Shown here piece by piece: positions 1 to 8,370 of a stretch of DNA of 64,000 bases. Source of the stretch: Fibrobacter sp. UBA7003 (lineage in GTDB: Bacteria > Fibrobacterota > Fibrobacteria > Fibrobacterales > Fibrobacteraceae); NCBI GenBank assembly GCA_002449765.1, contig DJXN01000015.1, forward strand, positions 310,001 through 374,000, read 5' to 3'. Made by a program: the position numbers and the translations under genes. Under the pieces are notes generated by a model. The model did not search any database, was not told where the DNA came from, and saw nothing but the letters and a program-made list of their open reading frames with translations. The stretch's first letter is position 1; every line of letters begins with the position of its first letter.

Positions 1-2
1 CT

Positions 3-668
3 CTGATTGATTCGGGTTCCTTCCGCTACAAGGGCCGCGTAGTCAAGATGTCCCCGTTCGCTATCATGACGACCGAGATGAGCCAGCAGCTCTTCGACCA
101 GACCATGCTCCGCGAACCGGATACGACCAAGCATATCAAGAACCGCTCTGTCTACAAGAATCCTTCGAAGCCGGTCCACAATATCACGTGGGATGATGCT
201 CGTGCTACATGCAAGATGCTTGGCGGTGATCTGCCGACGGAAGCCCAGTGGGAATTTGCCGGTCGTGCCGACAATAACGAAGGCGCCATCTGGGTCCTGG
301 ACGAGGACGGCGATGTCGGCGATTACGCCGTCTACCGCGAGAATTCGTACAAGATGGGCAAGAAGAGCCCTGCCTACGGCCCGCAGCCTATCGCATCGAA
401 GAAGCCGAACGCATGGGGCATCTACGACATGTCCGGAAACGTTGCCGAATGGACCCGCGACAAGTACTTCATGTTCTCGTTTTGGGTGGAATCCTCTAAC
501 CCGACAGGTGCGATGATGGGTTCGACCAAGGTCTACAAGGGCGGTTCCTGGAAGGACAAGGAATCGATGCAGAACCTGACGGAAAGCGATGACGAAGATC
601 CGCGCTACTGGTCCGACGCCATCGGGTTCCGCTGCGTATTCCCGAAGAAACTTTTTGAGGGACGCTAA
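3..668 (+). CDS. Formylglycine-generating-enzyme (SUMF1/FGE-sulfatase) domain protein, 5' end missing
   Basis: The reading frame is open to the left edge, so the true start lies outside the window; an ATG at 48 is internal, because in-frame codons before it encode a typical domain segment (GSFRYKGRVV). Family hallmarks are present in order: a WDDA segment followed by LPTEAQWEFAGR, then DMSGNVAEWTRD, GGSW and the terminal GFRCV. In this family the fold either oxidises a sulfatase cysteine to formylglycine or serves as a structural or lipoprotein domain; the paired active-site cysteines of true FGE are not evident here, so a non-enzymatic role is likely. The stop overlaps the next ATG by one base (TAATG), implying translational coupling to the membrane protein downstream. 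Confidence 0.85.
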   Translation: MIDSGSFRYKGRVVKMSPFAIMTTEMSQQLFDQTMLREPDTTKHIKNRSVYKNPSKPVHNITWDDARATCKMLGGDLPTEAQWEFAGRADNNEGAIWVLDEDGDVGDYAVYRENSYKMGKKSPAYGPQPIASKKPNAWGIYDMSGNVAEWTRDKYFMFSFWVESSNPTGAMMGSTKVYKGGSWKDKESMQNLTESDDEDPRYWSDAIGFRCVFPKKLFEGR

Positions 669-1249
669 TGGCGACGGCCGCTGAAGAACTCAAGAGCGAC
701 AAGCGATTCAAGCTATTCCGGAAGATTATCTCGGTTCCCTACCTGCTGGCCCTTCTCGGGTTGCTGATGCCGCTTATGACGGTATCGTGTGGCGACACGC
801 AGGTCATTGCGGAACCGTCGTTCTACGAGATTGCTTCCGGACTCGACATGCATGAAGCGCTGAAGGAGCCTGCCAAGGGTTACCTTGAGAAGATGGAACA
901 GAGCAACCCGAAGTCCCTGGAAAGGTTCAAGGAATCGCTCCCCGGTTTCCCGCAGCTGGAACCGGTTCCGCATCTGTTCGGGATAGTTGGCGCGTTGGTG
1001 CTCGCGGCTGCCTTTGCCTGGTTTACGGCGCTTGGCTCACTGACAATGGGCATGCTCTCGATGTTTGCGCTATGGGCGTTCTTCTCGCAGATAGGGCGCG
1101 CCTGTGTCAATATGGGCATGCAGGTTCTGCATGTGGAGCCGGGCGCTGGAATCTATGCTGCGTCCGTGCTGATTCTCATCGGAACGGCGATGAACCTCGC
1201 CGCAATCATCCGCCCGATTATCGTAGAATTCAAAGCGAAAAGAAAATAG
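668..1249 (+). CDS. Hypothetical multi-pass membrane protein
   Basis: This 193-residue protein is not recognised as a named family. It has a basic N-terminus, a hydrophobic segment at about residues 24-44, a soluble charged loop (about 45-100) that probably faces the periplasm, and three further hydrophobic segments at about 103-120, 121-145 and 160-185, ending in a basic tail (KAKRK). Its ATG overlaps the stop of the FGE-like gene by one base, so the two are very likely co-translated and may act together in the envelope. No catalytic motif is visible. Confidence 0.7.
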   Translation: MATAAEELKSDKRFKLFRKIISVPYLLALLGLLMPLMTVSCGDTQVIAEPSFYEIASGLDMHEALKEPAKGYLEKMEQSNPKSLERFKESLPGFPQLEPVPHLFGIVGALVLAAAFAWFTALGSLTMGMLSMFALWAFFSQIGRACVNMGMQVLHVEPGAGIYAASVLILIGTAMNLAAIIRPIIVEFKAKRK

Positions 1250-1268
1250 GGAAGGCTCCGCCCTCCCT
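1248..1268 (-). terminator. Intrinsic terminator of ychF
   Basis: Arms AGGGAAGG (1248-1255) and CCCTCCCT (1261-1268) pair with a single mismatch around a 5-nt loop. On the minus strand the stem is followed by the T-rich tract TATTTTCTTTT, so it best serves ychF; it starts inside the stop of the convergent plus-strand gene. Confidence 0.55.
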
Positions 1269-1307
1269 AAGGTCTACAAAAATAAGGACGGCTTTCCTCG
1301 TTCGTAG

Positions 1308-2405
1308 TTACACGTTAAACAGGAAGTACATGATGTCGCCATCCTGTACCAGGTAGTCCTTGCCTTCGGTGCGGACGAGGCCCGCTTCCTTTGCGGCGTT
1401 CCAGCTGCCGTGCTTGAGGAAGTCCGCATAGCTGAGTGTTTCTGCACGGATGAAGCCGCGTTCGAAGTCGGTGTGGATGACGCCTGCGCACTGCGGGGCC
1501 TTGTAGCCCGCGTGGAACGTCCAGGCGCGGCATTCCTTTTCACCCGCGGTGAAGAACGTGCGGAGGCCCAAGATTTCGTAGCCCTTGCGCACCACGGCGT
1601 CGAGACCGGATTCCTTCATGCCGAGTTCCTTCAGGAATTCGGCCTTGTCTGCAGGTTCCATCGCGGAAAGTTCTTCTTCAATCTTGCCGCTGATGACGAT
1701 GACTTCGTGGCCGTTTGCGGCGGCGTATTCCTTGAGCTTGTCCACGTAGGCGTTTCCGGTGAGGATGTCGTCTTCCTTCACGTTGGCGCAGTAGAAGAGC
1801 GGTTTTGCGGTGAGGAGCGCAAGGTCCTTGACGATGAGCTCCATCTCGTCGCTGTCGTGCATCACGGTGCGTGCGGCCTTGCCCTCTTCCATGGTCTTCT
1901 TCAAAAGTTCGCAGGCGGCGAGGCGAGCCTTCGCTTCGGCGTTGCCGGTGCGGGCGCCCTTCGCTTCGGTAGAAAGGCGCTTTTCGACGGTGTCGAGGTC
2001 CTTGAGGATGAGCTCGGTCTCGATGACTTCCACGTCGCGCACCGGGTCCACGGAACCGCTCACGTGCACGATGTTCTCGTCGTCGAAGCAGCGGATGACT
2101 TCCATGATGGCTTCGCATTCGCGAATGTGGGTGAGGAACTGGTTGCCGAGGCCTTCGCCCTGGGCGGCCCCCTTCACGAGGCCGGCGATGTCCACGAATT
2201 CAGTGACGGCGGGGACGATGGACTTCGGGTTGTAGACCTTCACGAGTTCGTCGAGGCGGCTGTCCGGGACGCTCACCATGCCTACGTTCGGCTCGATAGT
2301 GCAGAAGGGGTAGTTCGCGGCTTCGGCGCCGGCGTTGGTGATTGCGTTAAAGATGGTGGACTTGCCTACGTTCGGGAGGCCTACGATACCGCATTTGAAA
2401 CCCAT
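1308..2405 (-). CDS. ychF: Redox-regulated ATPase/GTPase YchF (OLA1 family)
   Basis: Encodes about 365 residues, the usual length for YchF. The P-loop GLPNVGKS lies near the N-terminus (MGFKCGIVG start), followed by the YPFCTIEPNVG switch segment, and the base-recognition motif is the family-specific NVKE (NxxE) instead of NKxD, which explains ATP preference in OLA1/YchF proteins. The C-terminal half carries the TGS domain (FFTAGEKE, then DGDIMYFLFNV at the end). The start at 2405 is chosen over an upstream ATG at 2429 because a GGAG Shine-Dalgarno precedes it at the right distance and because all homologues begin at this MGFKCG-type sequence. YchF is a ribosome-associated translation and stress factor in the cytoplasm. 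Confidence 0.97.
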   Translation of the reverse strand: MGFKCGIVGLPNVGKSTIFNAITNAGAEAANYPFCTIEPNVGMVSVPDSRLDELVKVYNPKSIVPAVTEFVDIAGLVKGAAQGEGLGNQFLTHIRECEAIMEVIRCFDDENIVHVSGSVDPVRDVEVIETELILKDLDTVEKRLSTEAKGARTGNAEAKARLAACELLKKTMEEGKAARTVMHDSDEMELIVKDLALLTAKPLFYCANVKEDDILTGNAYVDKLKEYAAANGHEVIVISGKIEEELSAMEPADKAEFLKELGMKESGLDAVVRKGYEILGLRTFFTAGEKECRAWTFHAGYKAPQCAGVIHTDFERGFIRAETLSYADFLKHGSWNAAKEAGLVRTEGKDYLVQDGDIMYFLFNV

Positions 2406-2435
2406 GGTAAACTCCGATTGAAAATGCACGGAAAA

Positions 2436-2458
2436 ACCCGCGCTCTTTGAACGCGGGT
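2436..2458 (-). terminator. Intrinsic terminator downstream of the 2491-2994 gene
   Basis: Arms ACCCGCG (2436-2442) and CGCGGGT (2452-2458) form a perfect 7-bp stem; on the minus strand it is followed by TTTT. It separates the small exported-protein gene from ychF. Confidence 0.7.
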
Positions 2459-2490
2459 AAATTTAGAAAAAAGCGAGCTGCAGGGTGGCT

Positions 2491-2994
2491 CTAGAATGCA
2501 AGCGCCACGGCGATTCCGCCCTGTTCTGTGGGGACGAGCTTAAGGCGGAGCGATGTTTCCGAAATGCCGATTCCCTTGTTGTAGAGGTCGATGGCGTCGT
2601 GCATGTAGCCGTCTGCGATATGCGAGAGCAGAAGCGAGATTCCTATGACTCCGGCACCGCCGAGGGTGAGGTACATGCCGAGGTCTCCGTCTCCCCAGAT
2701 CCATTCTACGACTCCGTATCCCAGTGCAGCGCCGCCTGCATAGGCAAGCACCAGGCCCGGATAGTAGAATCCCATGGCAGTGCTGTAGGCACTTGAGGAT
2801 TCTTCTTTCGACTTTATGGCGTTGATGGCGACATCGGCGTCGACAATCTGTTCGCCCATGAACCAATTCCTGTCATGGAAGGAAAGCTTCTTGCCTGCGA
2901 TGGAGGGGGATAATTTGACATCTCCGTCATCTGCGAACGCATTGCCGAAGAGCGCGAAAATGAACAGAAATAGAGCCATGGATTTGAACTTCAC
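2491..2994 (-). CDS. Hypothetical exported protein with central hydrophobic region
   Basis: This 167-residue protein is of unknown function. It starts with GTG at 2994, preceded by a good GGAG Shine-Dalgarno; an ATG five codons later is the alternative. The N-terminus is a cleavable signal peptide (hydrophobic core ALFLFIFALFGNAFA, likely cut after AFA). After a soluble segment there is a glycine-rich hydrophobic hairpin (about residues 75-125) and a hydrophilic tail with SLRLKLVPTEQGG ending in VALAF, which resembles the final strand of a small outer-membrane or periplasmic protein. It is a single-gene unit with its own terminator. Confidence 0.7.
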   Translation of the reverse strand: MKFKSMALFLFIFALFGNAFADDGDVKLSPSIAGKKLSFHDRNWFMGEQIVDADVAINAIKSKEESSSAYSTAMGFYYPGLVLAYAGGAALGYGVVEWIWGDGDLGMYLTLGGAGVIGISLLLSHIADGYMHDAIDLYNKGIGISETSLRLKLVPTEQGGIAVALAF

Positions 2995-3097
2995 GTTTTG
3001 TCTCCTTTTTTACCCCAATGAGGGTGTTTGTGCTTACAATATAGTAAACCCCGGGCGATTATGCCGAGGTTTTTGCGTTGCTTTATGTTGTTTGCTT

Positions 3098-4657
3098 TTA
3101 TCGCAGGTCGTCGCGGTTGATACCGTAGACGCGGACGTTGTCGAGCCAGAGATTGGAACCGTTGTACATGAACACGGTAAAGTTCGTTATCTTGTTGCGC
3201 GTGATGTCCCAGCCGTGGTAATCGCGGAGCTTGTAGGTAAAGTCTTCGGGACGCAGCACGAGCCTCTGCCAGTTCGATTTGGCTTCGCCCTTGTACGAGG
3301 CCTTGTAGTTGAGATCTTCGTCGAGGGATTCGAGGATGACTTCGAATTCACAGTCGCCGCGCAGCCATACGACCACGGAATCCATGCGGCTCCAGTCGTG
3401 CGGGTGGCGGGTGAGGCGTGTGCCGAAGACGACGATATCCGGGTATTCGACATCGTATTCGATATGCATCACCTTGCCGGAACGGCCCTTTGTATCGCTT
3501 TGGAGAACGCTCAGGGAGTTGAGGAACGAAGTCGTTACGGAATCGGTCAGCGAATCCTTCTTGTGGAATTGGATGTACCAGTTGTCCCTTGTCAGGGGGG
3601 CGGGAAGATCGCTGCGGATGGTCCCGCTGTCGAAATGGAATATCTCGACGGTATTGAGGTCGTACCACAGCGAATCGCTGATGTCCCTCCAGATATCGGC
3701 GGGCTCCCTGTCGCTCGGATCGGTGTTGCCCCATTCGAGAGTCCAGGTGTCGGAAGTGTCCTTCAGGTTCTCGAGACGGATGTTGACGGTCGCGCTCTTG
3801 ATGGATGCATCCCAGCCGTTGACTTCCATTTCGACTTCGGCTCCGTTGCTTGCGTAAAGCCGCAGGTCGCTACCGTCTTCGCTTGCTTCGGCAAACTTGA
3901 AGTTCGTGGAATCGAGCCGGAGGACAAGCACGTAGGGGGCTTTAATCGGGCGCATCCAGTCGGAGACGAGGTCGACGGGCTTGAACTTCATGGAATGGAC
4001 GTAGCCCTTCTTTGCCGGGGAGAGCACATGGCCGACATGGGTTGTCTCGTCGGAGATGACGGAAACGTTCGCGTCGGCGATACATTCGTTGCTTTCTGGA
4101 CTCCACGACTTGAGCGAAAGCTTGCCTGCAGGGAGCGAATCGAACTGGAAGAACCCGAGCGAATCAGTCTTCTGGATACGGCCGATGCCTTCCACGTTGA
4201 CCCAGGCGTGAGTCGCGTTTTCGGGAAGCGAAATCCATCCCTTGATGGCGCCGCGCTTGCGGAGGTTCGCCTTGGAAAGGGTGTAGTTCTTGGTGAGGCT
4301 GTTCAGCGTGTACTGGAACACCGCGGCGGAATCGCCCTTCTCGATTTGGATGGTGTAGGAGCCTTCCTTGTGGTTCTCGATAAAAATCTTGCCGAGGTTG
4401 TCCGTCTCGCCGATGTAGGCGTAGTCTTCAGAATGGATGGTTTCCGTAGAATCGGTGACGAACCAGCTGGGTAGAACCTTGTAGGAGGCCTTTTCTGCCT
4501 TGTCCGTGCCGCTAAATACCTGGATGGAGACGGTGCCGCCTTCTTCCTTGGCTATTGCGTTTTCGGTTTCTGTCGTGCTGCCGGCGGTGCCGGAGTTTGT
4601 GCAGGCCGCGAAAAACGCAAGGGGAGCCGCTAATAATATTTTCGACGCGAACTTCAT
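3098..4657 (-). CDS. Lipoprotein with carboxypeptidase-regulatory-like and carbohydrate-binding-like domains
   Basis: This 519-residue protein carries a lipoprotein signal (FFAAC, acylated Cys at about 19), then a beta-rich segment resembling a carboxypeptidase regulatory-like domain (about 44-220, including a FQFDSLPAGKLSLKSW-like turn). The C-terminal third (about 345-515) looks like a jelly-roll module with paired aromatic residues and NLWLDNVRVYG, typical of CIA30/CBM11-like galactose-binding folds. It is probably surface- or periplasm-anchored. Its ATG overlaps the stop of the upstream regulator by one base, so expression is coupled to that regulator. The substrate cannot be told from sequence. 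Confidence 0.75.
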   Translation of the reverse strand: MKFASKILLAAPLAFFAACTNSGTAGSTTETENAIAKEEGGTVSIQVFSGTDKAEKASYKVLPSWFVTDSTETIHSEDYAYIGETDNLGKIFIENHKEGSYTIQIEKGDSAAVFQYTLNSLTKNYTLSKANLRKRGAIKGWISLPENATHAWVNVEGIGRIQKTDSLGFFQFDSLPAGKLSLKSWSPESNECIADANVSVISDETTHVGHVLSPAKKGYVHSMKFKPVDLVSDWMRPIKAPYVLVLRLDSTNFKFAEASEDGSDLRLYASNGAEVEMEVNGWDASIKSATVNIRLENLKDTSDTWTLEWGNTDPSDREPADIWRDISDSLWYDLNTVEIFHFDSGTIRSDLPAPLTRDNWYIQFHKKDSLTDSVTTSFLNSLSVLQSDTKGRSGKVMHIEYDVEYPDIVVFGTRLTRHPHDWSRMDSVVVWLRGDCEFEVILESLDEDLNYKASYKGEAKSNWQRLVLRPEDFTYKLRDYHGWDITRNKITNFTVFMYNGSNLWLDNVRVYGINRDDLR

Positions 4658-5481
4658 TATTTTGTTTTCTTCTTATTGAAGGCTACGGGGAACAGGGCGA
4701 GGTTCATCTGCAACACGCGGGTTGGCTTGCCGCACTTGTCGACCCGGATCTGGACGTCCTTGCGGAATTCCTGGATCATGGCCTTGATGTCTTCGAAACC
4801 CTGTTGGTCCACAGCCATTGTAAGTGTAGAAATATCTCTGTCGGCCGGGTCGATGGTGTTGAGGGAACGGGCGCCAATTTGCATGACGTTGGCCTGGAAC
4901 TGGCGTATGGCCTGCGCCCTCTGCTCTCCGGCGATGTTGATATGGGCGTCGGCGAGTTTCACGCGGCCGTTCCCGAGGTCCTGTATGAATCCGAGTTCGT
5001 TCAGGATATCGATGCTTTCCTGGACTTTATCCTCCTCGATGGAGGGTTCAAGGCTTTCGGAAATCTCCTTCGCGTCGACCTTGCCCTGGTTCACCTCGAT
5101 GAGGGCGCGGATGACGGGGGTCCACCAGTCGCTCAGGTATTTCTGTTCCTTGTCGGCGAGGCTGTGCGTCTTGACATCGCGCAGCAGGAAGGCCTTTGCA
5201 AGGATTTCGGTCTTTGTCTTTTCGGATTTGGTGCGGGATGCGGCGAGGAGTAAGTCGAAGTAGCGTGCGGCACGGCCGGTAAGGCCCAAAATTCTCTTGA
5301 CGGCGGGAACACAGCGGACGGGGAGGTTTCTCTTTTTTTCGACGATGCAGAAGACGTGGCTCGCGTTGAGGCCGATGGCCTGCCCGAGCACGCTATAGGA
5401 ATACCGGCCGTTGCCGTTCTTCTTTTCGAGATAGAAATCCCGAATGATGTCACGGTAATCTGTGTAGTCGTATATGGTCAT
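4657..5481 (-). CDS. TIGR02147 family protein (Fibrobacter-type putative regulator)
   Basis: The 274-residue protein begins with the characteristic YTDYRDIIRDFYLEKK motif and an N-terminal helix-turn-helix-like stretch (YSVLGQAIGLNASHVFCIVE), followed by the helical body with YFDLLL, the WWTPVIRALIE segment and a winged-helix-like portion near ELGFIQDLGNGRVKL. These features match the TIGR02147 family, which is strongly expanded in Fibrobacter. Members sit next to lipoprotein genes, as here, where the stop overlaps the lipoprotein ATG (TAATG). A regulatory role for that lipoprotein is inferred from domain and context only. Confidence 0.88.
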   Translation of the reverse strand: MTIYDYTDYRDIIRDFYLEKKNGNGRYSYSVLGQAIGLNASHVFCIVEKKRNLPVRCVPAVKRILGLTGRAARYFDLLLAASRTKSEKTKTEILAKAFLLRDVKTHSLADKEQKYLSDWWTPVIRALIEVNQGKVDAKEISESLEPSIEEDKVQESIDILNELGFIQDLGNGRVKLADAHINIAGEQRAQAIRQFQANVMQIGARSLNTIDPADRDISTLTMAVDQQGFEDIKAMIQEFRKDVQIRVDKCGKPTRVLQMNLALFPVAFNKKKTK

Positions 5482-5555
5482 GTTGCTGTCCCAAGGCCTC
5501 AGGAAGTGGCCGTTTGTAAAAAAATATATATTTTGGACAGGGCGGTTTTCCCGAA

Positions 5556-6542
5556 ATGAAAAATTTAATCGTTACCTTTTTGTCAATGCTTTTGCTCTAT
5601 GCGGGCTGGCGTTTTTTTGAGGCGCAGAGGGCCGAGAAATTCGAGTTCGAGCGTAGGGAAGCTCTCGTCCGTAGCGCCACGGAATGCCTGGAATCGGAGA
5701 ATTGGGAATGTGCGGAGAAGAGCGTCCGAGCCCTTTTGTGTGATGCTCCTCACGATTCGAACCTGCAACTCCACCTGGCGGGCATCCTGTACGAGCAGGA
5801 AAGGTACGAGGAATGTATCCGCTATGTCGACAGCATCGGGGTGAAAACTCCTGATTTTGATTTCCTGAAGAAAAAGTCGGCGCAGCTCATACGCGAAATG
5901 GAAGAACTCGGAATAGAGCGCTCGATGCATTTCCGCGTAGAATTCGAGGGGCATCCTTCGAAAAGCGATGTGATGGAAGCGCTTGCGGTTCTCGAAGTCG
6001 CCTATGATTCCCTCTGCCGCCTGTTTGATTTTAGGCCCCAGAACAAGATGAGCCTCGTGCTTTACAGGTCGAACGAGTACCAGGGCATGGGGCCGCGGCC
6101 CGAATGGGTTGGCGCGGTTTTCGATGGAAAGCTCCGTGTACCCGTAGAGATGATGCGTTACCGCGAAATATACCGTCCGGTTCTTTTCCATGAACTCACG
6201 CATTCCTTTGTGCGGGCGATGACGCATGCCAAGGTGCCCTTGTGGATCAACGAGGGCATAGCGCAGGTTATAGACGGCTCGCGGACGGGGAATCCACGTC
6301 CGGCTGGGGGGATTCCTTCGAAGGAAGCCCTCACGGAACCGTTTGTCAAGGAGCCGAATGCCGACGTGGCCAATCGCCTGTACTGGTATTCGCAAAAAAT
6401 GGTGGAACGCATGCTTTCGCGGAATGCGGACTTCTCGCATTTCAAGATGTTTGTCAAGAGCCTGCGCACGATGAGTGTCGACGAGGCCCTGCAGAAGTTC
6501 TATGGCGTTGATACGGACTTGCTGATCAAAGAGGTGATGTGA
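5556..6542 (+). CDS. Membrane-anchored peptidase MA-like metalloprotease with TPR-like region
   Basis: The 328-residue protein starts with an uncleaved hydrophobic segment (about residues 3-20), then a TPR-like region (about 40-100; LQLHLAGILYEQERYEECIRY). The second half has the zinc motif HELTH (about 209-213) followed by WINEGIAQ, whose glutamate is the expected third ligand; HExTH plus NEGIA is the hallmark of the peptidase MA family. It is probably a periplasmic, inner-membrane-tethered metallopeptidase with unknown substrate. It is divergent from the TIGR02147 gene, and the following asparaginase start overlaps its stop, so the two are coupled. No clear Shine-Dalgarno precedes the ATG. 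Confidence 0.8.
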   Translation: MKNLIVTFLSMLLLYAGWRFFEAQRAEKFEFERREALVRSATECLESENWECAEKSVRALLCDAPHDSNLQLHLAGILYEQERYEECIRYVDSIGVKTPDFDFLKKKSAQLIREMEELGIERSMHFRVEFEGHPSKSDVMEALAVLEVAYDSLCRLFDFRPQNKMSLVLYRSNEYQGMGPRPEWVGAVFDGKLRVPVEMMRYREIYRPVLFHELTHSFVRAMTHAKVPLWINEGIAQVIDGSRTGNPRPAGGIPSKEALTEPFVKEPNADVANRLYWYSQKMVERMLSRNADFSHFKMFVKSLRTMSVDEALQKFYGVDTDLLIKEVM

Positions 6543-7486
6543 TGGCGAAGAAGAGGATAGTTGTCCTTACGACGGGTGGAACGATTGCGGGCGTCGGCGA
6601 GAGCGGCAAGGATCTGGATTACGAATCGGGAAAGGTCCCGGGCGAAACCCTGGTGGCCTCCGTGCCGGAACTTTTGGAATATGCGGACGTGCGGGTCGAA
6701 GAAATCTGCAATATCAATTCCGACGATATTACAGACAAAATATGGATCTCGCTTGCGAACCGCGTGAAGGAACTGCAGGAAGACGAGTCGGTCGATGGAA
6801 TCGTGATAACGCATGGGACCGACACGATGGACGAGACGGCCTATTTCCTGAGTCTCACCGTCAAGTGCGAAAAGGCGGTTGTCCTGACGGGCGCGATGAA
6901 ACCTTCGACGGCGAAGAATCCGGATGGCCCTGCGAATCTCCTTGGTGCCGTGCGTGCTGCAGCCGGTTTTGCCGTGGATGACGACCCTCCCGAAAACAAG
7001 GTGTGGGTCTATTTCGGTGGCGAACTTTTCGATGCCCGCAGCGTGCAGAAGTGCAGCGCGAGCGCCATGAATCCCATGGGCGTGAACTATCCCGGCGAAG
7101 GTTCCAACTGGAATGCGCTCAAGGAACAGAATTTTTTCGATGTCTCCGGGCTCGATTCGCTCCCGCGCGTGAACGTCGTGTATTTCTCTGTGGATGCGAA
7201 CCCGAAAATCCTCCTGTATGCATCTAGCGTTTCGGACGGGCTCGTGATTGCGGGTGCGGGGTCGGGCGAGTTCAGCCGTGGCTGGGCGGAAGCCCTGTCC
7301 GGCATCGATATCCCCGTGGTGGTCTCGACGCGGATCCACCACGGGCTCGTTACGCTTAACGAGCGCCTGGCCCCAGGCCGGATATGTGCCGGACGGCTCC
7401 CGCCGCAAAAGGCCGCAGTCCTTTTGCGCCTCGCCCTGACTGTGACGGACAGGGTGAGTGACTTGCGGCGGATTTTCTCCCTGTAG
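6542..7486 (+). CDS. L-asparaginase (asparaginase/glutaminase family)
   Basis: About 314 residues, no signal peptide, so likely cytoplasmic. Both active-site segments are present: TTGGTIAG near the N-terminus (nucleophilic Thr) and ITHGTDTMDETAYFL (second Thr plus Asp) near residue 92, followed by LTGAMKP with the catalytic Lys and the DGPANLL segment. It hydrolyses asparagine to aspartate and ammonia. Start: an ATG at 6542 overlaps the preceding TGA (TGATG) with AGAGGTG upstream; a GTG at 6539 is a less likely alternative. The C-terminus (LTLNERLAPGRICAG) is complete. Type I versus type II cannot be fixed by eye. Confidence 0.95.
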   Translation: MAKKRIVVLTTGGTIAGVGESGKDLDYESGKVPGETLVASVPELLEYADVRVEEICNINSDDITDKIWISLANRVKELQEDESVDGIVITHGTDTMDETAYFLSLTVKCEKAVVLTGAMKPSTAKNPDGPANLLGAVRAAAGFAVDDDPPENKVWVYFGGELFDARSVQKCSASAMNPMGVNYPGEGSNWNALKEQNFFDVSGLDSLPRVNVVYFSVDANPKILLYASSVSDGLVIAGAGSGEFSRGWAEALSGIDIPVVVSTRIHHGLVTLNERLAPGRICAGRLPPQKAAVLLRLALTVTDRVSDLRRIFSL

Positions 7487-7496
7487 CTTTTTTTGT

Positions 7497-7502
7497 TATT
7501 TT
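7497..7502 (+). promoter_or_regulatory. TAnnTT -7-like element, 7 nt before ATG 7510
   Basis: TATTTT followed by exactly 7 nt and ATG at 7510, with no Shine-Dalgarno. The same geometry recurs at several other genes here and suggests a leaderless transcript. It argues for 7510 rather than 7504 as the start. Confidence 0.4.
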
Positions 7503-7509
7503 GATGAAG

Positions 7510-8346
7510 ATGAAACGTTTTTTTGCTTTGTTTGTTATCTGTTCGCTTGTGGGTTGTGCCGGCCTTCGCGACGATGCCCGCGGCGGCTCCGGTGACGGAG
7601 ATTCCGGCATGCGGGATGCGCCGTGCGAGGAATGTGGAACCCGTGGCGATATCGAACTCAAGATCAGCGACGAAAAGTCGTATCGCGAATGGAACGGCAT
7701 TGCCTATTCGCGCCTGGATTCTTCGGCTGTCGTTGGGGTGTTCCCGACGCTCAAGGTGGTGGCGAAACGTCCGGATGATTGCCGCATGTGCCACAGTTTT
7801 AGCGCGGATGCTCTCGATTTCGACCTTGCGCATGTCGAGGATTCCCTGTTCGCGAAAGCTTTCCCTAAAATGCGGCGAGAACTGCTGCTTCCGGGGATGA
7901 GGCTGCCCGATGCCGACTCTCTCTATCTGGACACGTTGTCGTTCCGCTTGCTGAAAAGCGTCTTCGCCGATGGGAAGCCGCTTTCGGATATGGCTCCCTG
8001 GGTGTCGCGTGACAGCGTAGAGCAGGATTTGCAGCGCGAGGTCCCTGCCAAGCTCAAGAACCTGTTGAACGATATCGCATCCCGCTACGAAATCAGGTAT
8101 GTCACCATGCCGATTTACCTCAAGGTTGAAATGCTTCCCGATTTGGGCAAGAAGGGCGGCTTTACCTGGGAAATCCTCTGGACCATGTGGGATGTGCGGT
8201 ATGGGGAGCTTGTTTTCTTGACGTATTCGCAATTTACGGCGGCAACGACAAGCCGGGTCGCTCCCGAGAAGGAATGGTCTCGCCCCTTTGCGCCTCGCCT
8301 GTGGAAGATGTTCAGCACGGATGTGGGCAAAATCGAAAATCACTAG
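7510..8346 (+). CDS. Hypothetical lipoprotein
   Basis: About 278 residues. The N-terminus MKRFFALFVICSLVGC is a textbook lipoprotein signal with lipobox LVGC. The mature part is hydrophilic, begins with a Gly/Asp-rich linker, and has two cysteine pairs (CEECG near the N-terminus and CRMCHS further on). The second could be a disulfide or metal site; only one CxxCH is present, so a c-type haem is possible but unsupported by context. No recognised domain. ATGs at 7504 and 7510 are both in frame; 7510 fits the promoter spacing better. The gene lies between asparaginase and psd in the same direction. Confidence 0.7.
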   Translation: MKRFFALFVICSLVGCAGLRDDARGGSGDGDSGMRDAPCEECGTRGDIELKISDEKSYREWNGIAYSRLDSSAVVGVFPTLKVVAKRPDDCRMCHSFSADALDFDLAHVEDSLFAKAFPKMRRELLLPGMRLPDADSLYLDTLSFRLLKSVFADGKPLSDMAPWVSRDSVEQDLQREVPAKLKNLLNDIASRYEIRYVTMPIYLKVEMLPDLGKKGGFTWEILWTMWDVRYGELVFLTYSQFTAATTSRVAPEKEWSRPFAPRLWKMFSTDVGKIENH

Positions 8347-8357
8347 CGACTTTTTTC

Positions 8358-8363
8358 TATCTT
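8358..8363 (+). promoter_or_regulatory. TAnnTT element 7 nt before psd ATG
   Basis: TATCTT, seven intervening bases, then ATG at 8371; no Shine-Dalgarno is present. Interpreted as a promoter core giving a leaderless mRNA. Confidence 0.45.
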
Positions 8364-8370
8364 GCAAATT

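Noticed and set aside
2816..4474. Long plus-strand open frame (552 codons)
   Set aside because: It runs antisense to the lipoprotein and part of the exported-protein gene, lacks a ribosome site and has a biased composition expected of the opposite strand of high-GC3 genes.
7780..7800. c-type haem site CxxCH in the lipoprotein
   Set aside because: A single CRMCH occurs, but no other cytochrome feature or maturation gene supports it.
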